DNA of 64,000 nucleotides from Candidatus Rokuibacteriota bacterium (GTDB lineage: Bacteria; Methylomirabilota; Methylomirabilia; Rokubacteriales; CSP1-6): positions 62,001 through 126,000 of the forward strand of contig QHRW01000117.1 in assembly GCA_003220265.1 (NCBI GenBank), read 5' to 3'. Below, in pieces: positions 26,273 through 34,212 of this stretch. The notes beneath the pieces were generated by a model, which was given only the letters and a program-made list of their open reading frames with translations, searched no databases and was not told where the DNA came from. Both the position numbers and the translations under genes were made by a program. How positions within the stretch are numbered: position 1 is the stretch's first letter; each line of letters opens with the position of its first letter.

Positions 26273-27222
26273 GCTGTCCTCCTGAAGTAGTCGACCGTCC
26301 GCCGGAACCCCTCGTCGAAGTCCACCTGCGGGACGTAGTGCATCAGCGTGCGCGCCTTGGTGACGTCGGCCAGAGTGTGCGGCACGTCGCCCGCCCGCCC
26401 CGGCGTGTGGCGCCGCGCCACCGCGCGGCCGAGGATCTTCTCGAGCCGCCCGATGATGTCGAGCAGGCTCACGCGGTTGCCGCAGCCCACGTTGAAGACC
26501 TCGCCGGACGCCGCCGGCGCCGCCGCCGCCGCCAGGTTGGCGTCCACGACGTTGTCGATGTAGGTGAAGTCGCGCGACTGCGTGCCGTCGCCGTGCACCT
26601 CCAGCGGCGTGCCGGACAGCGCCCAGATGATGAAGCGCGGGATCACCGCCGCGTACTCGGACTTCGGGTCCTGGCGCGGCCCGAACACGTTGAAGTAGCG
26701 CAGCCCCACCGTCTCCACGCCGTAGAGGCGCGTCCACACCTGCGCGTACTGCTCGCCGGCCGCCTTGGACACGGCGTAGGGCGAGATGGGCGCCGGCCGC
26801 TGGTCCTCGCGCTTGGGCAGCTCGGGCCGGTCGCCGTACACCGAGGACGACGAGGCGTACACCACGCGCTTCACGTGCCGCCGGCGGGCCGCTTCCAGCA
26901 CGTGCAGCGTGCCGTTCACGTTGTTGTCGTTGGCGCCGAGCGGATCGTTCACCGAGCGCGGTACCGAGCGCATGGCGGCCTGGTGGAACACGACGGCGGC
27001 GCCGTCCAGCGCGCGCTCCACGTCGTCGAGCCGGCGGATGTCACCGCGCACGATCTGCAGGCGCGCGCCCGCCGCCGCCGCGAACGGCAGGTTTGTCTCG
27101 CTGCCCGTCGAAAAGTCGTCGAGCACGCGCACGGTGGACTGCGGGTGATCGCGCAGCAGCCGCTCGACGAGGTGCGACCCGATGAAGCCGGCGCCGCCCG
27201 TCACCACGAACACGGGATTCAC
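26269..27222 (-). CDS. NAD-dependent UDP-sugar epimerase (GalE-like)
   Basis: 317 residues from GTG at 27222. TGGAGFIGSHLVERLL binds NAD, YASSSSVYGD supplies the active-site Ser, and Y-x3-K is in SPYAVSKAAGEQY; LRYFNVFGPRQDP is typical of the extended SDR GalE/WbpP branch. It interconverts UDP-hexoses or N-acetylhexosamines for glycan synthesis. An extended -10 (TGATACAAT, 27238-27230) ends 7 bases before the GTG, so the message may be leaderless. Its stop overlaps the start of the transporter binding protein, which links two apparently unrelated functions. Confidence 0.87.
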   Translation of the reverse strand: MNPVFVVTGGAGFIGSHLVERLLRDHPQSTVRVLDDFSTGSETNLPFAAAAGARLQIVRGDIRRLDDVERALDGAAVVFHQAAMRSVPRSVNDPLGANDNNVNGTLHVLEAARRRHVKRVVYASSSSVYGDRPELPKREDQRPAPISPYAVSKAAGEQYAQVWTRLYGVETVGLRYFNVFGPRQDPKSEYAAVIPRFIIWALSGTPLEVHGDGTQSRDFTYIDNVVDANLAAAAAPAASGEVFNVGCGNRVSLLDIIGRLEKILGRAVARRHTPGRAGDVPHTLADVTKARTLMHYVPQVDFDEGFRRTVDYFRRTA

Positions 27223-27229
27223 GCGGGCG

Positions 27230-27238
27230 ATTGTATCA
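27230..27238 (-). promoter_or_regulatory. Extended -10 promoter, probably giving a leaderless epimerase mRNA
   Basis: TGATACAAT on the minus strand matches the extended -10 form TGnTATAAT with one mismatch. The expected start of transcription, 7 bases on, is at or next to the GTG start codon at 27222. No convincing -35 was found. Confidence 0.45.
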
Positions 27239-27280
27239 CCGCGTCACGCGCGGCCCGGCGGTCAGCGGGCGCCGGCCGCG

Positions 27281-27658
27281 TCAGCGCACCATGGTCGCGC
27301 TGCCGAGACCGCTGCCGGCCTGGCGATATTCCTCGCGCGGGGGCGCGAAGATGTCCAGCACCACGCAGCGCGCGTCGAGCGTGCGGCCGCCGTGGGGGAC
27401 GTGGGGCGGCGTCTGCCAGAAGTCGCCGGCCTTCACGTGGTGCTCGACCCCGTCCTGGATGCGGATCCACTCGCCCTCCAGGCACACGCCCCACTGCTCG
27501 TTGGCGTGCGAGTGCACGGGCGAGACGGAGTGCGGCTCCAGCGTGACGACGGACAGCATCGCGTTCACGCCGGGGAACACGCGGGCGGTAACACCGGCGG
27601 CGAGCTGGCGCACGATGCCGCCCTCGCGGAGATTGTGGAAGCACGTGGCGTCGGTCAT
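27281..27658 (-). CDS. Cupin-domain protein
   Basis: 125 residues forming one small beta-barrel. The two cupin motifs are visible: HSVSPVHSHANEQWGVCLEGEW (motif 1, metal-binding His-His-Glu, read as two parts) and FWQTPPHVPHGGR (motif 2, His). Metal-dependent binding or isomerase chemistry on a small molecule is the general role. It is divergent from the M81 peptidase gene and stands alone on the minus strand. Function not assigned. Confidence 0.82.
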   Translation of the reverse strand: MTDATCFHNLREGGIVRQLAAGVTARVFPGVNAMLSVVTLEPHSVSPVHSHANEQWGVCLEGEWIRIQDGVEHHVKAGDFWQTPPHVPHGGRTLDARCVVLDIFAPPREEYRQAGSGLGSATMVR

Positions 27659-27674
27659 CGGGCGGCCCCCCTCG

Positions 27675-27703
27675 TTGAACAGGAATACTCGACCCTTTAC
27701 ACT
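27675..27703 (+). promoter_or_regulatory. Sigma-70-type promoter for the M81 peptidase gene
   Basis: TTGAAC (27675-27680), 17-base spacer, TACACT (27698-27703). This is a good match and leaves a leader of about 43 bases with AGGAGG before the GTG at 27753. Confidence 0.6.
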
Positions 27704-27752
27704 ATCCCCGCCGTCGGCGCCGCACATCCCGCGGGGACGGTCAGGAGGTCCG

Positions 27753-29336
27753 GTGCGCTTCTTCGTGGCGATGCTCTCGCACGAGACGAACACGTTCAGC
27801 TCCATCCGCACCGACCGCGCGCAGTTCGAGGCGCACGACCTGCGCTACGGCGGCGAATTGCTGGAGGCCTACCGCGGCACCGGCACCTGCCTGGGCGGCA
27901 TGATCGACACCGCGGGCGCCCGCGGAATCACGCTGGTGCCCTCGCTCGCCGCCACCGCGTCGCCGGCCGGCCGCGTCGCGAAGGAATTCTACGGCGAGGC
28001 GCGCGACCGCCTGCTGGCCGATCTGCACGCGGCGGGACCGCTCGACGGCGTGCTGCTCGACCTGCACGGCGCCATGGTCGTCGAGGGGCTCGACGACGGC
28101 GAGGGCGACCTCTTGCGCGCCGTGCGCGCGGCCGTCGGCGCCACGCCCATCGCCGTCACGCTCGACTTCCACGCCAACGTCACCCGCGCGATGGTGGAGA
28201 CGGCCACGCTGCTGCACGGCTACAAGACCTACCCGCACGTGGACATGGACGCGCGCGGGCGCGAGGCCACCGCGCGCCTGGCTGAGGTGGCGGCGGGGCG
28301 CATCCGTCCCACGATCGCGTATCGCCAGCCGCCCCTGCTGCCGCCGATCGCCGGCCAGCTCACGACGCGGGGACCGATGCGCCGCCTCTATGACCTCGCC
28401 GATGCGATGGAAGCGCGCGCGGGCGTGCTGTCCGTCTCGATCTTCGCCGGCTTCCCGCTGGCCGACATCCACGACGCCGGGCTCTCCATCTATGTCGCCA
28501 CCGACGGTGACCAGGCGCTGGCCGACGCGCTGGCCGACGAGCTGGCGGCGGCGGCGTGGAGCCTGCGCCGCGAGTTCCTCCACACCGCGCTGCCCGTGAA
28601 GGACGCCGTCGCGCGCGCGCTGGCGCTCGACGGCCGGCCCGTGGTGCTGGCCGACATCGCCGATAACACGGGCGGCGGCGCCGGCGGCGACACCACGGAG
28701 ATCCTGCGCGAGGTGCTGCGCGTGGGCGCGCGCAGCGCGACGGTGGCGTGCCTGTGGGACCCCGCCGCCGCGCGGGCGTGCGTCGAGGCCGGCGTCGGCG
28801 CCACCGTGAGCCTGGCGGTCGGCGGCAAGGTCGATCCCACGCACGGCGCGCCGCTCGCCGTCACCGGCCGCGTGCGCACGCTGTCCGACGGGCGCTTCGT
28901 CTACAAGGGCCCGATGATGCGCGGGCTGGAAGGCCGCGTGGGACCGACGGCGGTGCTCGACGTCAGCGACGTCAAGATCATCCTCATCTCGCACCGCCGC
29001 CAGGCGCTCGATCCCGAGATGATCCGCTTCGTCGGCATCGATCCGGCCGCCGAGAAGATCCTGGTGGTGAAGTCGTCCATTCACTATCGGGCCGCCTTCG
29101 AGCCGATCGCGCGCGCGATCCTCGAGGTGGACGCGCCCGGGTTGTCCTCGTCCAACCTGGAGCGGTTCGCGTTCACGCGCGTGCGGCGCCCGATCTTTCC
29201 GCTGGACCAGTGGGAGGGGGGGCCCCGAGATGGCCCGCCGATGCAGATGGGGGGCCCCGAGATGGCCCCCCAAACCCCCCACGCGGCTCGGTCGCGCCCC
29301 GGCGAAGCCGTGGCGCGCCTCGATGGCCAGGACTGA
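27753..29336 (+). CDS. M81 family metallopeptidase (MlrC-like) with repeat-encoded C-terminal tail
   Basis: 527 residues from GTG at 27753, with AGGAGG 5 bases upstream. The family N-terminal LSHETNTFSS, DLHGAMV, TLDFHANVT and the C-terminal DNTGGGAGGDTTEIL (metal site) are all present. Members include microcystinase C and uncharacterised peptidases often found with transporters. The natural end should be near RRPIFPLDQ; the next 41 residues come from the repeat element at 29216-29336 and include two GGPxxxPP-like units. They probably do not form part of the catalytic fold. No signal peptide seen. Confidence 0.88.
   Translation: MRFFVAMLSHETNTFSSIRTDRAQFEAHDLRYGGELLEAYRGTGTCLGGMIDTAGARGITLVPSLAATASPAGRVAKEFYGEARDRLLADLHAAGPLDGVLLDLHGAMVVEGLDDGEGDLLRAVRAAVGATPIAVTLDFHANVTRAMVETATLLHGYKTYPHVDMDARGREATARLAEVAAGRIRPTIAYRQPPLLPPIAGQLTTRGPMRRLYDLADAMEARAGVLSVSIFAGFPLADIHDAGLSIYVATDGDQALADALADELAAAAWSLRREFLHTALPVKDAVARALALDGRPVVLADIADNTGGGAGGDTTEILREVLRVGARSATVACLWDPAAARACVEAGVGATVSLAVGGKVDPTHGAPLAVTGRVRTLSDGRFVYKGPMMRGLEGRVGPTAVLDVSDVKIILISHRRQALDPEMIRFVGIDPAAEKILVVKSSIHYRAAFEPIARAILEVDAPGLSSSNLERFAFTRVRRPIFPLDQWEGGPRDGPPMQMGGPEMAPQTPHAARSRPGEAVARLDGQD
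29216..29336 (+). repeat. Bipartite hairpin repeat, copy 1, at the 3' end of the M81 gene
   Basis: The core copy runs 29249-29336 and aligns almost base for base with 40730-40815; a shortened first unit (29216-29233) precedes it. It has two hairpins: GGGGGGCC/GGCCCCCC around a 7-base loop (29249-29271), and CGCGCC-C-CGGC/GCCG-T-GGCGCG around GAA (29293-29317). It ends at the TGA of the host gene and is translated in the frame GGPEMAPQTP...VARLDGQD. Confidence 0.85.
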
Positions 29337-29338
29337 CC

Positions 29339-29971
29339 ATGGCCGCTGCCGCGTTCAACTCCGGGGACTTCAGGGTGTTCGACGTCAAGGGGTTCCAGCC
29401 GCGCATGAGCGAGATCCGCGGCCGCATCCGTCCGAAGCTGGAGGCCATCGGCCACAGCCTGGCGCCGGGGGTCAGCCGCGCCACCGGCGCGCCCACCTTC
29501 GCGCACGTGGCCAGGCACGCGCGCCGCACCGTCAACCCGCCCGACGACACGTGGGTGGCCTTCTGCGCCGACGGGCGCGGCTACAAGAAGCACACGCACT
29601 TCAAGGTGGCCGTCTCGCGCCACTGCGTGCGCTTCCTGTTCGAGGTGGGGCCCGAGCACGCCGACAAGAAGAAGTGGGCAAGCGCCTGGAAGCGTAGCGC
29701 CGGCAAGCTGGGCCCCGTGCTGCGGCGCGTGCGCGGGCTGGCCTGGTTCAAGAACGAGCACGACGAGGCGCCGGCCACGCCGCTGGCCGAGCTCACGCCC
29801 GACCAGCTCGGCGCGCTCGCCGACGAGCTCGTGCGCACGCGCGACGGCCAGCTCGTGCTCGGGCGCGCCGTGCCCGCCGACGAGGCCGCGCGCTGGACCG
29901 AGGCGCAGTACCGCACCGCCGCCCTGGAGACGTTCCGCACGCTGGCTCCGCTCTATCGATTGCGATCGTGA
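29339..29971 (+). CDS. DUF1054 (UPF0637/YktB-like) protein
   Basis: 210 residues. The start FNSGDFRVFDVKGFQPRMSE and the central YKKHTHFKVAVSRHCVRFLF are the conserved blocks of DUF1054, a single alpha/beta domain of unknown function known from Bacillus YktB. The ATG is 3 bases after the M81 stop, so it is read through or just behind the repeat element. Its stop overlaps the HAD hydrolase GTG (GTGA). Function unknown; no membrane segment. Confidence 0.85.
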   Translation: MAAAAFNSGDFRVFDVKGFQPRMSEIRGRIRPKLEAIGHSLAPGVSRATGAPTFAHVARHARRTVNPPDDTWVAFCADGRGYKKHTHFKVAVSRHCVRFLFEVGPEHADKKKWASAWKRSAGKLGPVLRRVRGLAWFKNEHDEAPATPLAELTPDQLGALADELVRTRDGQLVLGRAVPADEAARWTEAQYRTAALETFRTLAPLYRLRS

Positions 29972-30624
29972 CCGGGGCGCAGGCCGCGGCCCGGGCCGTG
30001 ATCTTCGACATGGACGGCGTCCTCATCGACTCGGGAGCCCACCATCGCGACGCCTGGCGGCTCCTGCTCGGCGACATCGGCATCACGCCGCCCCCCGACT
30101 ACTGGCGGCTCACCATCGGCCGTCCCGCCGAGGACGCGGTACCCCTCCTGCTCGGACGCCGGGTGGACCGCACCGAGGCGGCGGCGCTGGCCCAGCGCAA
30201 GCGCGACCTCTATACGCAGCTCGCCGTGCGCGGCACGCGGGCGATCCCCGGGGTGTCGGCGTTCGTGGAGACGCTGGCACGCCAGAAGGTGCCGCGCGCC
30301 GTGGCCACCTCGGCCGGACGCCGCGAGGCCGAGTCGCTGCTGACCGAGATCGGCGTGCGCCGGTGCTTCGACGTCGTCGTCACGGCCGAGGACGTACGCT
30401 GGGGCAAGCCCAACCCCGAGGTCTACCTCAAGGCGGCCGCCGGGCTGGCCATTCCCTCGAAGGCCTGTCTCGTCTTCGAGGACTCGCTGGTCGGCGTGCA
30501 CGCCGCGCGCAACTGCGGCATGCGCGTGATCGGGCTCACCACCTCGCACACCGGCCGCGAGCTGCTCGGCGCCGGCGCCGAGCGGGCCATCGCCGACTTC
30601 GAGGGATTCGCATGGCCCGTGTGA
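29968..30624 (+). CDS. HAD-superfamily hydrolase, beta-phosphoglucomutase-like
   Basis: 218 residues from GTG (GTGA overlap). HAD motif I is VIFDMDGVLIDS, motif II ATSAGRR, motif III KPNPEVYLKAA with the lysine, and motif IV VFEDSLVGVHAA. The alpha-helical cap between motifs I and II places it in subfamily IA (PGMB/phosphatase). It acts on a small phosphorylated metabolite in the cytoplasm. Its 3' end overlaps the methyltransferase start by 13 bases. Confidence 0.9.
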   Translation: MTGAQAAARAVIFDMDGVLIDSGAHHRDAWRLLLGDIGITPPPDYWRLTIGRPAEDAVPLLLGRRVDRTEAAALAQRKRDLYTQLAVRGTRAIPGVSAFVETLARQKVPRAVATSAGRREAESLLTEIGVRRCFDVVVTAEDVRWGKPNPEVYLKAAAGLAIPSKACLVFEDSLVGVHAARNCGMRVIGLTTSHTGRELLGAGAERAIADFEGFAWPV

Positions 30625-31214
30625 ACACGCCCGACTTCTGGGAGCGCCTGTACGCGGCGGGCGGCGACGGCTGGGAGCTCGGGGGCCCGGCGCTCCCGCT
30701 GGTGGACTTCGTGCAAGCGACGCCGCCCCCGCGCGGCCGCGTGGCGGTGCCCGGATGCGGGCGCGGTCACGACGCGCGCTTCCTGGCCGCCCACGGCTAC
30801 GACGTCACCGCCTTCGACTTCTCGACGGCGGCGGTGACGGCGGCGCGCGCGCTCGCCCTTCGCGACGGCGTCCGGGTCGACGTCGAGCAGGTGGACGTCT
30901 TCACGCTGGCCGGCGAGCGCACCAACGCCTTCGACGGCGTGTGGGAATACACCTGCCTCTGCGCCATCGATCCGGCACGCCGCCGCGAGTACGTCGACGT
31001 GCTGCGCGCGATCGTGCGGCCCGGCGGCTGGCTGCTGGCCTGCATCTTTCCGCTGCGCGCGCAGACGGCGGGGCCGCCGTTCAAGGTGTCCCAGGCCGAG
31101 GTGCGCCGGCTGCTGGCGCCGGCGTTCCGCATCGAGCGGGCCTTCCCGCCGCTGCGCTCGGCCCGCGGCCGGCAGGGGCGCGAGTGGATGGTCTTCGCGC
31201 GGCGCACCGGCTGA
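30612..31214 (+). CDS. Thiopurine S-methyltransferase-like SAM methyltransferase
   Basis: 200 residues. The TPMT-family opening FWERLYAAGGDGWELGGP is followed by motif I VAVPGCGRGHDARFLA and the downstream VWEYTCLCAIDPARRREYV typical of this group. Bacterial members methylate thiols, selenium, tellurium or halide-type nucleophiles. The gene overlaps the HAD gene and is followed 5 bases later by an ABC ATPase, though a functional link is not evident. Substrate unknown. Confidence 0.86.
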   Translation: MARVNTPDFWERLYAAGGDGWELGGPALPLVDFVQATPPPRGRVAVPGCGRGHDARFLAAHGYDVTAFDFSTAAVTAARALALRDGVRVDVEQVDVFTLAGERTNAFDGVWEYTCLCAIDPARRREYVDVLRAIVRPGGWLLACIFPLRAQTAGPPFKVSQAEVRRLLAPAFRIERAFPPLRSARGRQGREWMVFARRTG

Positions 31215-31219
31215 GTGCG

Positions 31220-31966
31220 GTGATCGTCGTCAGCGGCGTCACGAAGCGGTTCGGTGGTCGTCCGGCGCTCGACGGCGTGTCGCTCACCGTGGAGGCGGGC
31301 ACCACGCACGTGCTGCTCGGCGGCAGCGGCTCCGGCAAGTCGACCCTGCTGCGCCTCGTCCTCGGTCTCGCGCAGCCCGACGCCGGCGAGGTCGTGGTGG
31401 ACGGTGTGCGCGTCACGCCGGGCAGCCGCGCGGAGATCCAGCGCCGCATCGGCTACGTCGTCCAGGAAGGCGCGCTCTACCCGCACCTCACCGCGGCGGA
31501 GAACGTGGCGCTGCCCGCGCGCGCCCGCGGCTGGCAGGCGGAGCGCACGGAGGCGCGCGTGACGGCGCTGGCCCGCCTGGTCGAGCTCGAGCGGTCCTGG
31601 CTCGATCGCCATCCCGCGCAGCTCAGCGGCGGCCAGCGGCAGCGCGTGGGCCTCATGCGCGCGCTCGCGCTCGACCCGCCCGTCCTGCTCCTCGACGAGC
31701 CCCTCGGCGCCCTCGATCCGATCACGCGAGCGGAGCTGCAGACGCAGCTTGTCCGGATCTTTCGCGAGCTGGGCAAGACGGTCGTGCTCGTCACGCACGA
31801 CGTGCGCGAGGCGTTCGTGTTCGGCCGGACGATCACCCTGCTCGAGGGCGGCCGCGTCGTGCAGCAGGGGACGTTCGCCGACCTCGCCCGGCGCCCGGCC
31901 ACGCCGCTGGTCACCGAGTTCCTGCGCGCCCAGGCGCCGCCGCCTGAGATGACCGCCTACCTCTGA
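31220..31966 (+). CDS. OpuC/ProV-type ABC transporter ATPase
   Basis: 248 residues from GTG at 31220. Walker A is LGGSGSGKSTLLRLV, signature LSGGQRQRVGLMRAL, Walker B VLLLDEPLGALD, and the His switch lies in VLVTHDVREAF. The closest family is the quaternary-amine transporters (glycine betaine, choline). No CBS tail is present at the C-terminus, so ionic-strength sensing by CBS domains is unlikely. The permease/binding-protein gene follows after 1 base. Confidence 0.9.
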   Translation: MIVVSGVTKRFGGRPALDGVSLTVEAGTTHVLLGGSGSGKSTLLRLVLGLAQPDAGEVVVDGVRVTPGSRAEIQRRIGYVVQEGALYPHLTAAENVALPARARGWQAERTEARVTALARLVELERSWLDRHPAQLSGGQRQRVGLMRALALDPPVLLLDEPLGALDPITRAELQTQLVRIFRELGKTVVLVTHDVREAFVFGRTITLLEGGRVVQQGTFADLARRPATPLVTEFLRAQAPPPEMTAYL

Positions 31967-31967
31967 G

Positions 31968-33476
31968 ATGCGCGGCGTGCGGCCGGCGGCGGTGATCGCG
32001 CTGCTGCTCCTGCTCCCGGCCGCGGGGCCGGCCGCGGACCGCCCCGTCGTCAGGGTGGGCTCGAAGTCGTTCACCGAGAGCTACGTCCTGGCCGAGATCG
32101 TGGCCCAGGTCGTCGAGCAGACCGGCGAGGCGCGCGTGGAGCGCAAGCTCGGCCTCGGCGGCACGGGGATCGTCCACGCCGCGCTGGCCAGCGGCGAGAT
32201 CGACGTCTACCCGGAGTACACGGGCACGATCGCGCGCGCCATCCTCAAGGAGCCCGCCGTCACCACCGTGGCCGCGATGCGCGCGCGCCTGCGCGAGCGC
32301 GCGCTCGTCGTCACCGAGCCGCTCGGCTTCCAGAACACCTACGCGCTCGCCGTCGCGCGCTCCACGGCGGCGCGCCTGGGCCTGCGCACGATCAGCGATC
32401 TGCGCGGCCACCGCCGGCTCACCGCGGCGTTCGACCCCGGCTTCCTCGATCGCGACGACGGCTGGCCCGGCCTGCGCCGCCACTACGGACTCGAGCTCGC
32501 GGGCGTGCGCATCATGGAGCACGCCCTCGCGTACCGGGCGCTGGCCGGCGGCGCCGTGGACGTCATCGACGTGTTCTCCACCGACGGGCAGCTCGCGCGC
32601 GAGGCCGTGGCGCTGCTGGCCGACGATCGCGGTTTCTTCCCCGACTACGCCGCCGTGCTGCTGGCGCGCCGGCCGTTCGCCGAGCGGCTGCCGCGCACGT
32701 GGGCCGCGCTCGAGCAGCGTCTGGTCGGGCGCCTCGACACCGCGACGATGACGCGGCTCAACGCCGAGGCCGATCTCGATCGCCGTCCGTTCGCCGCCGT
32801 GGCGGCGTCGTTCCTCGGCGGCGGCGCGCCGGCGGGCGGTCGCCGCTCGCCCGCGCGCGAGCTGCCGGCCCTCACGCTCGAGCACCTGGCGCTGGTCGGC
32901 GTCTCGCTGCTGGCCGCGGTCGTGGTCGGGGTGCCGCTCGGCGTCCTCGCCGCGCGCCGCCGGTTGCTCGGGCAGGTCGAGCTGATGGGCGTGGGCGTGC
33001 TGCAGACGATCCCGGCGCTGGCGCTGCTGGCGTTCATGATCCCGCTCTTCGGCATCGGTCGGGTGCCGGCGCTGATCGCGCTCACGCTCTACGCGCTGCT
33101 GCCGATCGTGCGCAACACGTACGCCGGCCTCGTGAGCCTCGATCCCCAGCTCGTCGACATGGCCGCGGTCCTCGGGCTCGATGGCTGGAAGCGGCTGGCG
33201 TGGATCGAGCTGCCGCTGGCGTCGGTGACCATCCTGGCCGGGATCAAGACCTCCGCCGTGCTCACCGTGGGCACCGCGACGCTGGCGGCCTTCATCGGCG
33301 GTGGCGGCTACGGCACGCTCATCATCACGGGACTGGCCCTGAACGACGGGGCCACCATCCTGGCCGGCGCCATCCCCGCTGCGCTGATGGCGCTGGCCAT
33401 CCACGCGCTGTTCGAGGCGGTGGATCGCCTCGCGGTGCCGCGCGGGCTCAGGACGACGGCGACGGCGACGCGCTGA
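31968..33476 (+). CDS. Fused OpuC-type substrate-binding and permease protein
   Basis: 502 residues with a signal segment (ALLLLLPAAGPAAD). Residues about 25-285 are the OpuAC/OsmoX binding domain (VRVGSKSFTESYVLAEI, then DVYPEYTGTIARAI), facing the periplasm. From about 300 the permease follows with GVGVLQTIPALALLAFMIP and the EAA loop MAAVLGLDGWKRLAWIELP. This SBP-permease fusion is known in the QAT family and is sufficient with one ATPase. It probably imports a compatible solute such as betaine. Its 3' end overlaps the convergent phosphoribosyltransferase-like gene by 29 bases. Confidence 0.9.
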   Translation: MRGVRPAAVIALLLLLPAAGPAADRPVVRVGSKSFTESYVLAEIVAQVVEQTGEARVERKLGLGGTGIVHAALASGEIDVYPEYTGTIARAILKEPAVTTVAAMRARLRERALVVTEPLGFQNTYALAVARSTAARLGLRTISDLRGHRRLTAAFDPGFLDRDDGWPGLRRHYGLELAGVRIMEHALAYRALAGGAVDVIDVFSTDGQLAREAVALLADDRGFFPDYAAVLLARRPFAERLPRTWAALEQRLVGRLDTATMTRLNAEADLDRRPFAAVAASFLGGGAPAGGRRSPARELPALTLEHLALVGVSLLAAVVVGVPLGVLAARRRLLGQVELMGVGVLQTIPALALLAFMIPLFGIGRVPALIALTLYALLPIVRNTYAGLVSLDPQLVDMAAVLGLDGWKRLAWIELPLASVTILAGIKTSAVLTVGTATLAAFIGGGGYGTLIITGLALNDGATILAGAIPAALMALAIHALFEAVDRLAVPRGLRTTATATR

Positions 33477-34212
33477 GCCGCTCGCCCAGCTCGCGACAGA
33501 GCGCGGTGATCTCGACCTGGTCTTCGGGAAACCACGCGGCCATCCACTCGGGCCGCTCGAAGAACGCCAGCGACGGCCGGCCGGCGCGGCGGATCGCGCC
33601 GCGGCGAACGAGACCGCTGGCATTGATGAAGGACACGTCGTCCAGGAGGCGGCCCGGCACGGCGACGCCGGCCGTCAGCGGCGCCAGCGCGGCGACGGGC
33701 GGGAGGCTCTCGGCCACCGCGCGCAGGCAGAAGGCGTGCACGCGGCGCTGAGGCGCGACGGGCAGCGCGGCCAGCACCGCGCGCATCGTCAGCCCCGAGA
33801 AGATCGTGTCGTCGACGACGGCCACCGAGGAGGCGCCGCGCACCGCTCCCGCCTGGTCCGCGAGCGGCGCGGGCCCGGCGAGCGCGTAGCCGCCGTCGTC
33901 GGTCTCCTCGCGCCAGACGTCGACGCGATGGATCGCGGGAAACCAGCCCGTCAACGCGTGGAGCTTGTCCGCGACCCGAGCGCCGGCGGGGCCGATGCCG
34001 ACGGTGGCGGCGAACGGCACGTGGCCGCCTTGCGCGACGACGGCGCCGAGCTGGGCGTCGAGGCTGAGCAGCACGACGCGCTCGCCCCGGCGCGCCACGC
34101 GGGCGAGCAGGCGCTCGCCGAGCCGTCGGGTGTCCGCGTCGAGGCCGGCGAGATCGTCGCGCAGGTCCTCGTGCACGTAGAGCGTGCGAGGGGTCGGCGT
34201 CGCGTCCGTCAT
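33448..34212 (-). CDS. Phosphoribosyltransferase-like protein
   Basis: 254 residues. A PRPP-binding loop of type I PRTases is visible as SVAVVDDTIFSGLTMRAVL near residue 128-146. The first 120 residues are less conserved. ATG at 34212 overlaps the stop of the shortened EgtD (ATGA), so it belongs to the ergothioneine locus. A role in histidine or nucleobase handling is possible but unsupported. It converges on the OpuC-type gene with a 29-base 3' overlap and no intervening terminator. Confidence 0.65.
   Translation of the reverse strand: MTDATPTPRTLYVHEDLRDDLAGLDADTRRLGERLLARVARRGERVVLLSLDAQLGAVVAQGGHVPFAATVGIGPAGARVADKLHALTGWFPAIHRVDVWREETDDGGYALAGPAPLADQAGAVRGASSVAVVDDTIFSGLTMRAVLAALPVAPQRRVHAFCLRAVAESLPPVAALAPLTAGVAVPGRLLDDVSFINASGLVRRGAIRRAGRPSLAFFERPEWMAAWFPEDQVEITALCRELGERLSASPSPSS

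Noticed and set aside
27741-29282. A 513-codon open frame on the minus strand
   Set aside because: It lies fully antisense to the M81 peptidase gene, has Arg/His/Glu-rich low-complexity sequence and no motif. Very high GC removes stop codons from shadow frames.
33448-33476. Shared regulatory meaning of the two convergent gene pairs that overlap by exactly 29 bases (also 53134-53162)
   Set aside because: Equal lengths look striking, but the two overlapped sequences are unrelated; most likely coincidence.
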